The position numbers and the translations under genes are program-made. The notes beneath the pieces were generated by a model that was not told where the DNA came from, did not search any database, and saw nothing but the letters and a program-made list of their open reading frames with translations. This document shows positions 32,678 through 41,874 of a stretch of DNA of 64,000 nucleotides, piece after piece. The stretch covers positions 744,001 to 808,000 of the forward strand of contig VNKQ01000011.1 of the NCBI GenBank assembly GCA_016508695.1, given 5' to 3'. Within the stretch, counting starts at the first letter, position 1; each line of letters opens with the position of its first letter. This DNA is from Hyphodiscus hymeniophilus. Taxonomy: Eukaryota; Ascomycota; Leotiomycetes; Helotiales; Hyphodiscaceae.

Positions 32678-33670
32678 TCACCTTCTCCACACCCCCCCCT
32701 CTCTACCAATCTCATGAGCCAACGGCTCTTTGGGTAGCTTCACCTTCCAATCATTCCCCACCTCATTCTCTCCCCATGCGTTTGGCCCGTTGTCAAAAGT
32801 ATTTGTCCTGCGCATATCTCGCTTATGCTTAAACCTGTACGCTGACCCGTCCAGTGCTCGATGCCACACTGCCGTGTTGTCCCACATCACCAGATCCCCA
32901 TCCTGCTCCCACTCAACGCGATATGTGTTCTTTGGTTGTGTGCCTTGTGCTATCAGCTCCGATATGATCTTCTGGCTCTCTTCGACAGTGTACCCGTCAA
33001 TCTTGTAGCCGTAGCTCGTCACGTAGAGGTTTGTCCGGCCACTGCCTTCGTGCGGGTAGACTAACTTCCACCGCGAGATAGGCCAGTCATAGGGGTCGAC
33101 GCCCTTGTAGAGGTCCGGTGCCGCGAGGCGTCGGTTGTGGAGTAGCGAGCAGTCGCAGACCTTGTCGTTGATCTTATTCTTCCATTCCTGACTCAGACCG
33201 TCATACGCCGTGCGCGAGTCTGCGAATTCGGTCTCACCCCCTAGTCCTTTTGGTGGGAGCTGCACCCCATTGAGGACCGAGTACTTGTCGCGCCGGGGAT
33301 GGTATTGCATGTCTGCGTGCCAGAGTTCATTGCCCTTGGAGAGCATCGCCTGGACCCGGTTGGTGGTCTGTACGATCTGACCGCTGTCGTCCATATTGGA
33401 AATGTCGAAGATATGAGGCTGGTCTGGGAATCGGCCGCGGCGACGGATGAAAGGCATTGAATCGAGTTCGCCGAAGCGCCTGGAGAAGGCGACTTGTGTT
33501 GCGTTGTCGACGTTGGCTTTGCGAAAGATAAGCACTCCATACTTGTCTATTCCCTCCTGGAGCTGCACGATTACAGAGTCTGGGATGTCTTTAGAAAAGT
33601 CGACTCCTTCGACCTCTGCGACGAAGCTGGGATGCTGGGGCTTGAAGGTTATCGCTACAGGTTGAGACAT
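32678..33670 (-). CDS. TauD/TfdA-family 2-oxoglutarate/Fe(II) dioxygenase
   Basis: Intronless gene of 330 aa from the ATG at 33670. It is a non-heme Fe(II), alpha-ketoglutarate-dependent oxygenase, best resembling 2,4-D dioxygenase (TfdA)-like fungal proteins. The metal triad is visible: WHADMQYHP gives H118 and D120, and AVWHRA gives H270. The 2-oxoglutarate-binding Arg is probably R287 or R288 in DMRRTNTFD. The N-terminal block EVEGVDFSKDIPD and the FRRFGE-like FSRRFGELD are typical. Length is usual. Members hydroxylate next to a heteroatom and cleave ethers, sulfonates or similar. It lies head to head with BVMO3 over about 720 bp. An initial or side-chain oxidation role is inferred. Confidence 0.92.
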   Translation of the reverse strand: MSQPVAITFKPQHPSFVAEVEGVDFSKDIPDSVIVQLQEGIDKYGVLIFRKANVDNATQVAFSRRFGELDSMPFIRRRGRFPDQPHIFDISNMDDSGQIVQTTNRVQAMLSKGNELWHADMQYHPRRDKYSVLNGVQLPPKGLGGETEFADSRTAYDGLSQEWKNKINDKVCDCSLLHNRRLAAPDLYKGVDPYDWPISRWKLVYPHEGSGRTNLYVTSYGYKIDGYTVEESQKIISELIAQGTQPKNTYRVEWEQDGDLVMWDNTAVWHRALDGSAYRFKHKRDMRRTNTFDNGPNAWGENEVGNDWKVKLPKEPLAHEIGREGGVWRR

Positions 33671-34390
33671 GGAGGCTCGTTATCTGGCAGAGAAGTACCG
33701 TCAAAGATATATTTCCTTCTACTATTGGGCTTTTGAAACTTCTGAGGGCTGACTACACGAATCAGCATCGCCAGGGCTGGAACTTAGATTTTATAGTGAA
33801 TATATATTCCGGGATGAGGGAGTAGTAACGGCGGTAGGCTTTGCGGCTTTCCCCCAAGAAAAGGGCTTGCAGGGGAAAAAATCCAAGCCCCAATATTTTC
33901 TCAATGTGTTTTATTGGGCGGCTGGAGCAGAGAGTGGCAACTGTTTAACATGCTGTGCATACAGCCGTTGTCGATAGCGTAAACCCGCGACCATCGTTCT
34001 CTCCAGTTCCGCCATCCTTCCGCCCTTACGGATATACTTCAGCTAGTCTTCCGCCGCCCTTGCACGCTATCCCAAGCCACAAATAATCTCCCGAAACCTC
34101 GAAACGACTTTGCCTGGAAGGTGCGGCAAAGGGCAGGTCGTCGAGAAGCGTGAAACTGGGGTTGCATGGATCGGGATAGTCTGCCCTACCTACCGGCAGA
34201 TACTGGAGGAAGATGACTGACTGACTCTAAGCAACTGACTGCTATTGTACAAATAGTGGTACAGTATGACATCTACGACCACGAGGCCTCTAACCTTGTT
34301 GTATAGCATTCACTCTTCAACCCCTCTCTTCTCTCTCCCCTCTCTCTGCTCTTCCTTAACTCTTTGACAACTTTATCATCATTTCCCAAA
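33671..34390. promoter_or_regulatory. divergent upstream region of TauD and BVMO3 with CT-rich tract
   Basis: 720 bp between divergent genes. A strongly pyrimidine-rich tract (CT repeats, about 34318-34357) lies just upstream of the BVMO3 start, a common core-promoter feature of filamentous fungi that often marks transcription start sites. AACTTTATCATC precedes the start codon. No coding sequence is supported. Confidence 0.55.
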
Positions 34391-36166
34391 ATGGGTTCCA
34401 TCAAAATCGACGACCAACGCTTAGACTCCGCCAGTGTAGCCTCCAAGCTTCACTGGCAAACGACCAATAACTCCGGCTACTCAATCCTCGAACGACCTTA
34501 TGGCATCCACGCCCCCAAACGCCTTATAGGTATCGGCGCCGGCGCAACTGGCATCTGCCTCGCCAAATTCGCCGAAGCAATCCCAAACTTGTCCGTACAG
34601 ATCTACGAGAAGAACTCGGATATTTCAGGCACCTGGTGGGAAAATAAGTATCCAGGCTGCGCATGCGATATCCCGGCACACATTTACCAGTTTCAGTGGG
34701 CGCTGAATCCGAATTGGTCCCATTACTATGTGGATGCGAAGGAGATCTTTGCGTATTTCAAGGATGTTGTGGAGAAGCATGGATTGAGGAAGCATTTCAA
34801 GTTGGAGCACCAGGTTGTGGGTGCGACGTGGGATGAGAAGGAAGCAAAGTGGGAAGTGGAAATTGAAAAGGCGGATGGAGAGAGGTTTACAGATTGGTGT
34901 GATTTCCTAGTTAATGGTTCGGGGCTGCTGAATAACTGGAAATGGCCTGATATCAAGGGACTACATTCTTTCCAAGGGAAGCTGACGCACTCAGCGGCGT
35001 ACGATCTGGGGATTGAACTTGAGGGAAAGAGAGTTGCGGTGTTTGGGGCGGGCTCATCGGGGGTCCAGATCGTGGCAACGATTCAGTCGACTGTCTCGCA
35101 CCTGTATACATGGCTGCGCTCCCCAATGTGGATCAGCAACGGCTTTGCATCACGCTTTGCTGGGCCAGGAGGGTCAAATCTCAAGTACAGCGAGGAACTG
35201 AAGCAGAAATGGGCGACGGACCCCGTGGCGCATCTACGATATGTCAAGATGCTCGACGACGAGCTGGGCAAACGCTTTAACTTCAACATGATCAATACTC
35301 CGGAAGCAAAACTTGCCGTCGACTTCTCGCGCAAGCAGATGGAAGAGAAACTCAAGTCGCGCCCAGATCTCATCGAAAAGATGATCCCTACAAAGTTCGG
35401 GATCGGGTGTCGTCGGCCCACGCCAGGACCTGGCTATCTCGAAGCCCTCGTCTCTCCCAATGTAACCACATACGTTTCTGAGATTCGCGAAATCACCCCG
35501 ACAGGATTCATCGATAGCGAAGGCCAGCACCACGAGGTCGACGTAATTATCTGTGCGACAGGCTTCGATACCTCGTTCAAGCCACGCTTCCCAATTATAG
35601 GAAATGACAGTAGAGATCTAAGAGATGTCTGGGAGAAAGATCTAACATCCTACTTTTCGGTCATGATCCCATCTTTCCCTAATTACTTCACCTCGCTTGG
35701 ACCCTACAGCGCCTCAAATGGCTCCCTTCTCCCCTCCATCGAGCATGGCTGCCACTACATCCTCGAGATCGTCTCTAAAGCACAACGCGAGCGCATTCGG
35801 CACATATCCCCCAAGGCTGACGCCACTGCCGAGTTCTGCGCACACTCCGACCTGCTTCTCAAGCGCACTGTCTGGAACCAGGAGTGTCGGAGCTGGTTTA
35901 AGAACGGAACTATCGATGGATTGCCACGGCTATATCCGGGGTCTAGGGCGCATTTTGTCGAGGTCATGCAACCGAGGTATGAGGATTTTGAGATCACGTA
36001 TGAGTGTGCAAGTAACCGGTATTGGTTTATGGGGAATGGTTTTGCGCTTAGGGAATTAGATGGGAGGGATGCAACCTGGTACTTGGGGGTAGTAGATGGG
36101 GTGGATAGGGAACCGGATTATAGTAAGGATGAGGCGATAGTGAGATCTTTGTCGAGAATTGAGTAA
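34391..36166 (+). CDS. Baeyer-Villiger monooxygenase-like flavoprotein (BVMO3), intronless
   Basis: Intronless gene of 592 aa. The ATG at 34391 (MGSIKIDDQ) is chosen, since the extra upstream frame begins at TTG. The first Rossmann motif is GAGATG (about residues 49-54), followed by SGTWWENKYPGCACDIPAH. The second Rossmann motif is GAGSSG, and ICATGFDTSF appears near residue 390. The fingerprint region reads FQGKLTHSAAYD, with Tyr204 where BVMOs have Trp, so it is closer to the atypical fungal BVMO-like group than to classic enzymes. It is similar to BVMO2 in overall plan and extended N terminus but has no introns, against five in BVMO2. It is the last gene of the cluster and divergent from the TauD gene. 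It probably oxidises a ketone or a heteroatom. Confidence 0.9.
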   Translation: MGSIKIDDQRLDSASVASKLHWQTTNNSGYSILERPYGIHAPKRLIGIGAGATGICLAKFAEAIPNLSVQIYEKNSDISGTWWENKYPGCACDIPAHIYQFQWALNPNWSHYYVDAKEIFAYFKDVVEKHGLRKHFKLEHQVVGATWDEKEAKWEVEIEKADGERFTDWCDFLVNGSGLLNNWKWPDIKGLHSFQGKLTHSAAYDLGIELEGKRVAVFGAGSSGVQIVATIQSTVSHLYTWLRSPMWISNGFASRFAGPGGSNLKYSEELKQKWATDPVAHLRYVKMLDDELGKRFNFNMINTPEAKLAVDFSRKQMEEKLKSRPDLIEKMIPTKFGIGCRRPTPGPGYLEALVSPNVTTYVSEIREITPTGFIDSEGQHHEVDVIICATGFDTSFKPRFPIIGNDSRDLRDVWEKDLTSYFSVMIPSFPNYFTSLGPYSASNGSLLPSIEHGCHYILEIVSKAQRERIRHISPKADATAEFCAHSDLLLKRTVWNQECRSWFKNGTIDGLPRLYPGSRAHFVEVMQPRYEDFEITYECASNRYWFMGNGFALRELDGRDATWYLGVVDGVDREPDYSKDEAIVRSLSRIE

Positions 36167-37359
36167 TAATTGTTCGAGGTAGGAGGGAGAGAAGAGGGAT
36201 ATATATAAACGCGTTTGAGAGTTTGAAAGACTTCCTGTCTCAACATGGACAAATATCATTGCTAGTACTCGATGGGTTATGTCCCCTGATCCGCTCGCTT
36301 ACTAGGGGTGAGTTCCTCAGCAGCTCGTACGTACTACCTAGGGGTACGCTTCCCTTCTCTCTTCTTCAGTAGATCAATACAACTGTTCTCAACCAAGTGA
36401 TAGTCGATTTTCCAGACGTCTGTCTCTTAAGCGTCTGATTTAAAAGTATTTATGAGACAGGCTCGCGTGGAAATCGAGAGGCCAAGCTCGTAGGTATCAC
36501 GTGACGGCCCCACTTGAAGCATTGAACGACAACTCCCGTCCTTACCAACAATACGCAACAACATCAAATCAAGGCGCTCCCCCTTTCGACTTGAGGGCCG
36601 ATTTAACCTTTACCCGAACACTCGCTCCGAATGCTTCCTGCTCTGATCAGAAGCCTGCTCTCAAAACGGAGCGCCATGCCGGTGGGAGCCAGGCGCAGCA
36701 AGGCTGCGCCCCCGTCTATCCGTTTCTTGATTCGAGCTTTTGAAACTGCGAAACTTGGATCTCTGCTTAGACAGGTATTCTCTGTAGCAGCGGATTCAGA
36801 AGCCTGGAGGCTTGGGACCCGCCGTCCTCGTATCAAGCTGTCAATTTGCATAGCCTCCGGATTTTGACATAATCCGCAGGCTGCAGCGTTTGTCTTCTGA
36901 GAAGAGATTCACATGGAAGGCCCAGATGCTACCACATTTGAAGCTGGAACGAGCTCCATCTTTCTCTATCACTGCTTACACCGTCGGCTATCAATAATGG
37001 GAGAATCTACCAAAAGCCCCAGCGGGTATGATCACGTGACTTGAAGGATCACATCCCTGGCCAAGTCTCCCATTTCTGTAGGGCGAATCTCCCTTGGCGC
37101 ATGCTATGGACTCTTAAGGATTTCTAGGCAGCACAATAACCATCCTTCCTGTTCGTTGTTCCTTATCCACAAGTCCAAAAGCCAGCCACGCGTTCACAAC
37201 ATCGGAGCAGGTTGCTATCGATGTTTTTTTCCTTCGTCCTTCATGTTTTCTGTCCCACGATTTATGGAAGAGCGATTTAAGTTCATCATACCACCACCAA
37301 AATATCACCCTTTCCCAACCGTTCTTCCCGTTCTCGAACCATCTTTTGTATTCGAAAAG
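36167..37359. promoter_or_regulatory. intergenic with two TCACGTGA sites
   Basis: 1.2 kb between the accessory cluster and the conserved block. Two copies of TCACGTGA lie at 36497-36504 and 37032-37039, matching the bHLH (Cbf1/Pho4-type) E-box core. ACGTACTACCTAGGGGTACG near 36328-36347 is partly palindromic. Frames of 67-82 codons at 36501-36870 overlap on both strands and are not recognised. Confidence 0.45.
36497..36504. promoter_or_regulatory. TCACGTGA palindrome (E-box type)
   Basis: An eight-base perfect palindrome, seen again at 37032-37039 and 38457-38464. The core CACGTG is the site of fungal bHLH regulators of the Cbf1/Pho4 kind. A role is not shown. Confidence 0.4.
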
Positions 37360-38181
37360 ATGGCGGCCGAAAATCCTTACCATCGTCTTCCTGAGGACAA
37401 CGCCCCTCGTCCCTCAATCGAATCAATTCCCGGCGATGACCAGCGGCTCTTGGCTACTGACACCCTCTATGACGACGATGCACCTCCGGAACATCCTAAG
37501 AAAGGAATATACAAGCTGAAGCTCTCCTACCATCCGACCTTCTATATACGTCTTCTCGTCCTTTGTCTCTTTATCAGCTCGTTTGGAGTATTCATTGCTT
37601 CCCGTCGCCGCAACACTACCGCCTCTATTGTGTTCCTCAGTTTTGCCATCTTTCGAAATGTCACAGTATTATACTCGCATCTCGTCCGTCGATGCTTTAT
37701 CCGCATTCACGTAGAAATCGTTGGACGCACCTCCACTGTATCCAATTCTAAGCCGAAAATTCGGCGCCCAAGCTGGTTCAAACAACGCTCAGTCCATCTT
37801 CTTATCGATTGGGTTCTTCTACTTATTCTGATAACCACAACCATCGTGGCGATTAAAAGTGAAAGCTCATATTATTACTGGCGCCCGAAACACACTTTAC
37901 CGGCATGCATCCTCTCTTGGATTGCTCTGTAAGCTCATCCTTTTGATTTATGCTGGTCTCTTACTGATTGAACTCACAGTCCGCTTTATGCTGTGTCAAC
38001 AATCGACATGGGTAGGCCAGCGAGGATTCAGTTTGTCCAAGCTGTCTCTTATGATACAGCAAAAGAGAAGGAGGATGTCGATGAGGCGGTCCTGCCAAGA
38101 ACCTACAGAGATGTTGGAGCCTCCGGTGGTCTTGGAGATATGACTCGAAAGACAGGTGCGGACTCACCTCCGATGATCTAA
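37360..38181 (+). CDS. predicted four-TM membrane protein, unknown function
   Basis: Two exons checked by frame, 37360-37928 and 37980-38181, joined by a 51-nt intron and giving 256 aa. The ATG at 37360 (AAAAGATGGCGG) has a good context. Residues 1-50 are polar and acidic (YDDDAPPEHPKK). Four hydrophobic segments follow: YIRLLVLCLFISSFGVFIA, IVFLSFAIFRNVTVLY, LIDWVLLLILITTTIVAI and LPACILSWIALPLYAV. The C terminus is cytoplasm-like and charged. The layout resembles small MARVEL-like fungal membrane proteins, but I see no diagnostic motif. No functional link to the oxidative cluster is suggested. Confidence 0.7.
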
Positions 38182-38743
38182 ATGTTGGTCGATGCTAGGG
38201 CTGTATTAAGGAGTAATTGGGAGTTGTCATCTAGGATGGGTTCGGGAAGGATTACTGCTGGTGTGTAGAGTCCGCAATGGAGTGGTCGTATCTTGTGAAT
38301 CTGTACGCGCTTGAGGGGTACTCTTTTTTTTGGAGTCAGGTTCCGTGACCTTCATTTCCAGTAGTCATCATGAGAGATACTGTTAGGATTATATCTAGTT
38401 TGGTCCTATACAATCACAACGTCGTCTTTAGAATACAGAATGCCGACTTGGTGTTATCACGTGATATTTTAGATATAAAGATCATCGGCAATGGAGTCAG
38501 ATCCCACACTCAAAATCACCTTTAATTCAAGTTGTCCAACGATTTTGAAGTAGAATTAATTGATGATGGGAGCTCCTGACTCAGGCATTGTCTAGGTATG
38601 CATTCGTGACGGCGGGTAAGCTTCTCGCCTTTACGACGTCATATATCGCCCGTGCGTTTTACTTCAACCTCAAGACCTGCGAAACCTCTACACGCCTCCA
38701 CGTCTTGACCGAAGTTGGAGATGTCCTGACCGAACTTGCCATA
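38182..38743. promoter_or_regulatory. upstream region of the Lec1-like gene
   Basis: A TCACGTGA palindrome lies at 38457-38464. The frame into the next gene stays open from about 38567 but contains no ATG before 38744, so a short upstream exon is possible. Confidence 0.35.
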
Positions 38744-41056
38744 ATGGAGAAGCCTTTATCTCCTGATCGGTCAGCTGCGCTATTTGACATCCTGTCCCAT
38801 TACAACACGTACCAGGAGATCCGAGACTTCAGATCCCCGGGCAGCCTCGATGAATACGGGCCGCCCTTCTCGATCAAGTCAGGAGTCCCCTCAAGAACCC
38901 CATCGCTACAAGGCTTAGTCTCGAAATTTATCCTCAAACTACCGGGCTTGAGAGATGTTTCAGAGGATTTCTGGAAAGTTCAGATCCGAGAGATCATCAA
39001 TGAGCTAGAGGTGGCGAACCTTTCCGAGAGCTACGATAAAGGTGTCATAGGGACACGGAAAACAGTCGCAACTGCAATTTCAGCACTCATCGAATACCCC
39101 ATTCGTGGCACTGTCGGAGGCTTTTCGAAGGTTCAAAGTGTGAACCATGAGTATGACCTCTCCAAGGCGGAGGACCTGGCTCGCTCGTTTCGAAATCTGA
39201 TGGATGAGATTATCTATGGAGATATTCTTGAACGATTGATCCAGAAAACTGCTGAGACAGACAAGCTTGCAGAACATGAACCTCTCGTTCAAGCAGCACA
39301 TGAGTTCCTGCTCGTCAAGTGAGCTCCTGTCGGCGTTCCCAGCGGAACTTTATGGTTTGTGAGTGATGCTGATCTGAATAGTGTTGCCTCTTTCATGCAT
39401 TATTTCCTCATACTGTCTCCGAAAGGACAGTACCTACTTAGACTTGCTGCGAATGCAAATAGACTGGTCCCATATATGGTAATCAGGCAAACCCTCAAGA
39501 TCGGGAATGTGGCGTCTATGATCAGCGCGATGATGAGGGTAAGCTTATTCCCACGATTGAAAGGTCTTTCTCTTGCGCAATGGCTCTGGGGGCTTGGAGT
39601 CAAGCTCTCCAGTAATTGTACTGTGCTTGAGATAGCTCCCGATTCCCGGAACTTCTCTCAAATCTTCGACATCTACGAGGCTAATAAGGTTGTTAATAAA
39701 AGGTCATTTTGGCCAAGATATCTGTTACAAGCGTTACGAATTGGATGGGTTTGACCAAAGGGGAGGATGAGGGGATGAATCTGATGCAGCAGTAAGTTGC
39801 GAGTTACATCACCAAAAACGTTGGCTAAATTTCTAAAGAATAATTTCCACCGTTCTGTATTGGGATAACAGAGACTTTGAGAGCCGCGTCTCAAAAATTG
39901 AGAGCGATAAGTCCCTTACCAAGGATCAACTCCAATGTCTTAGGGATTATTCGACCAAAGCACGAGAGGAGCAGGAAGCAATACGCCAATACAGCGGTAT
40001 GACCGCTTCGCAGAATCTGGTGGCTCCAACTGATAGAATGTAGAACAAACTTCAACCTCAATTGTTATCTCCATCCTATCGTCTTCGTCTAATTCCTCTG
40101 ATATTTCCGAATCATCACACAAACTTGCTCTCGAATACCTCCTCTGCATTCTCTCAATCCGCGATCGGAAAGAGATTATCCGAGTCCTTTGTCACAGCAA
40201 GCCTGACCATATTACCACAGCGGTGCGCACAGCAGTCTCGGCATACGAGCCAGTCATTCGAAATGTTCACAAAGCCGTAGATCTCTCGGATACTGTGTCA
40301 GATTTTGAGAGCTTCCTCCGAGACATGCTCAAAATGGCTCGAATCCAACCACCAGGAAAGGATGGTGAGACAGTGATCCCTACCGTGGGTGACTTCGTGC
40401 AACTGCTGAAAAAGCATCAATATTCATGTCACAAGTTCTTACATCAATGCTGTAAGAACGGGAAGGAGTTGGTGGGATGGTATCTAGAGTGGGCAAAAGA
40501 GGCTGCTTCTCACTTCCGACGTGCCGTCCCACCATCGGTCTCCAATTCGCAGGTCAGAGATGCGGGAGATCTGACTGAGCCGTTGAACGATCTCTTCTCC
40601 AAGCTTACTGATGAACAAAAAGAAAACTTCTTTCTCATTCTAAACCAACAAAGCAGGTATTTGGATGAAATGCACGCTTCATCAGCCAGAAGACTTGACT
40701 CTGTTCTCAAGTCGCCGCCATCGAAGAAACCGGCCATCGCCAAAGTCCTTGCATCGTCGTCTAGTAGCTCGAGCCGGGCTTCCTCTCCAGCGAGGAATAG
40801 TGGATCTGAACAAGGTCCATTGATTGTTTCTTCCCAAGGCCCATCACAAGATCCAGGCCCGGGCGCATATTTGGCACGGTGGGAGAGTCTCCTGGACCAC
40901 ACCCCTATCACACCCCTGTCTACGACCGGAAACTCCGAAGAAGCAGACAGCAAGGACGTAGTAACTAATAAGGACAGACCAGATCCAGAAGCTATCATCC
41001 AGGCCATGGGAAAGGATTTCAGGGCGTTGTTGATGAAGAGAGGCATTTACTGGTGA
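38744..41056 (+). CDS. Lec1/YPR097W-like DUF3818 protein lacking the PX part
   Basis: Exons 38744-39318, 39382-39538, 39703-39791, 39872-39996 and 40044-41056 join in frame to 652 aa. The blocks fit the DUF3818 region of fungal PX-associated proteins (yeast Lec1 type, linked to lipid handling): MEKPLSPDRS, YGPPFS, then HEFLLVNVASFMHYFLILSP, GQYLLRLAANANRLVPY, ILAKISVTSVTNWMG, DEGMNLMQQ, then EPVIRNVHKAVDLSDTV and KKHQYSCHKFLHQ. Spliced junctions restore conserved words, which supports the model. Family members normally carry PXB and PX domains before this region. Here the preceding gene ends at 38181, and no PX sequence is visible. The C terminus is Ser-rich and disordered. The first exon may begin upstream without a visible ATG. 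It is either a truncated paralog or a compact variant. Confidence 0.75.
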
Positions 41057-41360
41057 ACAATCACCACAACACCTCGTAGATATATATACCCTGCCCATCC
41101 AGATTGCTGAAGTCACTTGAATCTTTTTGAAGCTTAGGGTGGGTCTCAATGTAAAATCCAATCGCATAGTCATGAGGTAAGCCAAAATCGAGACACCATA
41201 TGCCCACTTCAATGTCTTCGCATCTCTCTATCTAATGTCTCCTTGACCAATCGTTCTCTAGTAGCCAGAAGCTCATTCCGTGTTGGGTGCTTGTTCCCAC
41301 TTGGCGTCTGGCTGTTGGTATTGTGCATAGGTAGCACATGTGCCTTCTTCCCGCCCCTAT
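41057..41360. other. short intergenic gap between convergent genes
   Basis: 304 bp of 3' sequence between the Lec1-like gene and the zinc-finger exons. Nothing else is seen. Confidence 0.5.
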
Positions 41361-41738
41361 TTACCGTCGGCGTATCTTCCTCCTTCCTCGTTTCATTGCC
41401 AGAGCATGCTGTATTTGCAAGATGCTATGCACGGAGAGGTTAGAACAGTGCTTCTGAGATGAAAGATGCAGTGGCATTGAGACCCAGGAAAAGGGCCACG
41501 AGCACAACTTACCCATGCCAAACCACCCCATTTGAGTTGCGCGGAACAATAAGGGCACATGAATTTCGTAGGTGTCTCGTCTTTGGGATCATCGTCGCAT
41601 GATGAATGCGCCTTATGCTGTGGGACTGTTAGCTTGATATTGCTGAAAGGTGGCATGGAAATGATCTCACATATCTCAAAGCGCTAGGGTTTCTGTATCT
41701 CTTTTCACAAGTTCCGCATTTAAAGTGCTTACTATTAT
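41361..41738 (-). CDS. C2H2 zinc-finger exons, probable 3' end of the neighbouring gene
   Basis: Three exons spliced by GT-AG read NSKHFKCGTCEKRYRNPSAL then RYHKAHSS, a C-x2-C-x12-H-x2-H finger. Then come FMCPYCSAQLKWGGLAW and KHCSNLSVH, a second C-x2-C unit with downstream His residues, and a basic tail RGRRKIRRR ending at TAA 41361. Exon 1 starts at about 41738 after a CAG acceptor. No initiator Met is available for a separate gene. Joining from a weak GTAGTC donor at 41885-41880 in the preceding reading frame keeps phase (AITVH-NSK), so these are best seen as the end of the gene at 41875-44177. A separate decayed gene is the alternative. Confidence 0.55.
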
Positions 41739-41874
41739 CTGTTCTGGGATCAAACTAATCGCAGTATTGAATTAGCATTTCTCTCCTAACTGAAACCCGA
41801 CTATTTGGTAGATGAAATGGTGGCATGAGGATCAGCTCGCGACTTGTAAAATAGTCGGCAAGAGAAGAACGGAA

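Noticed and set aside
795..36166. A classical secondary-metabolite cluster
   Set aside because: No PKS, NRPS, terpene synthase, DMATS or transporter was found among the genes.
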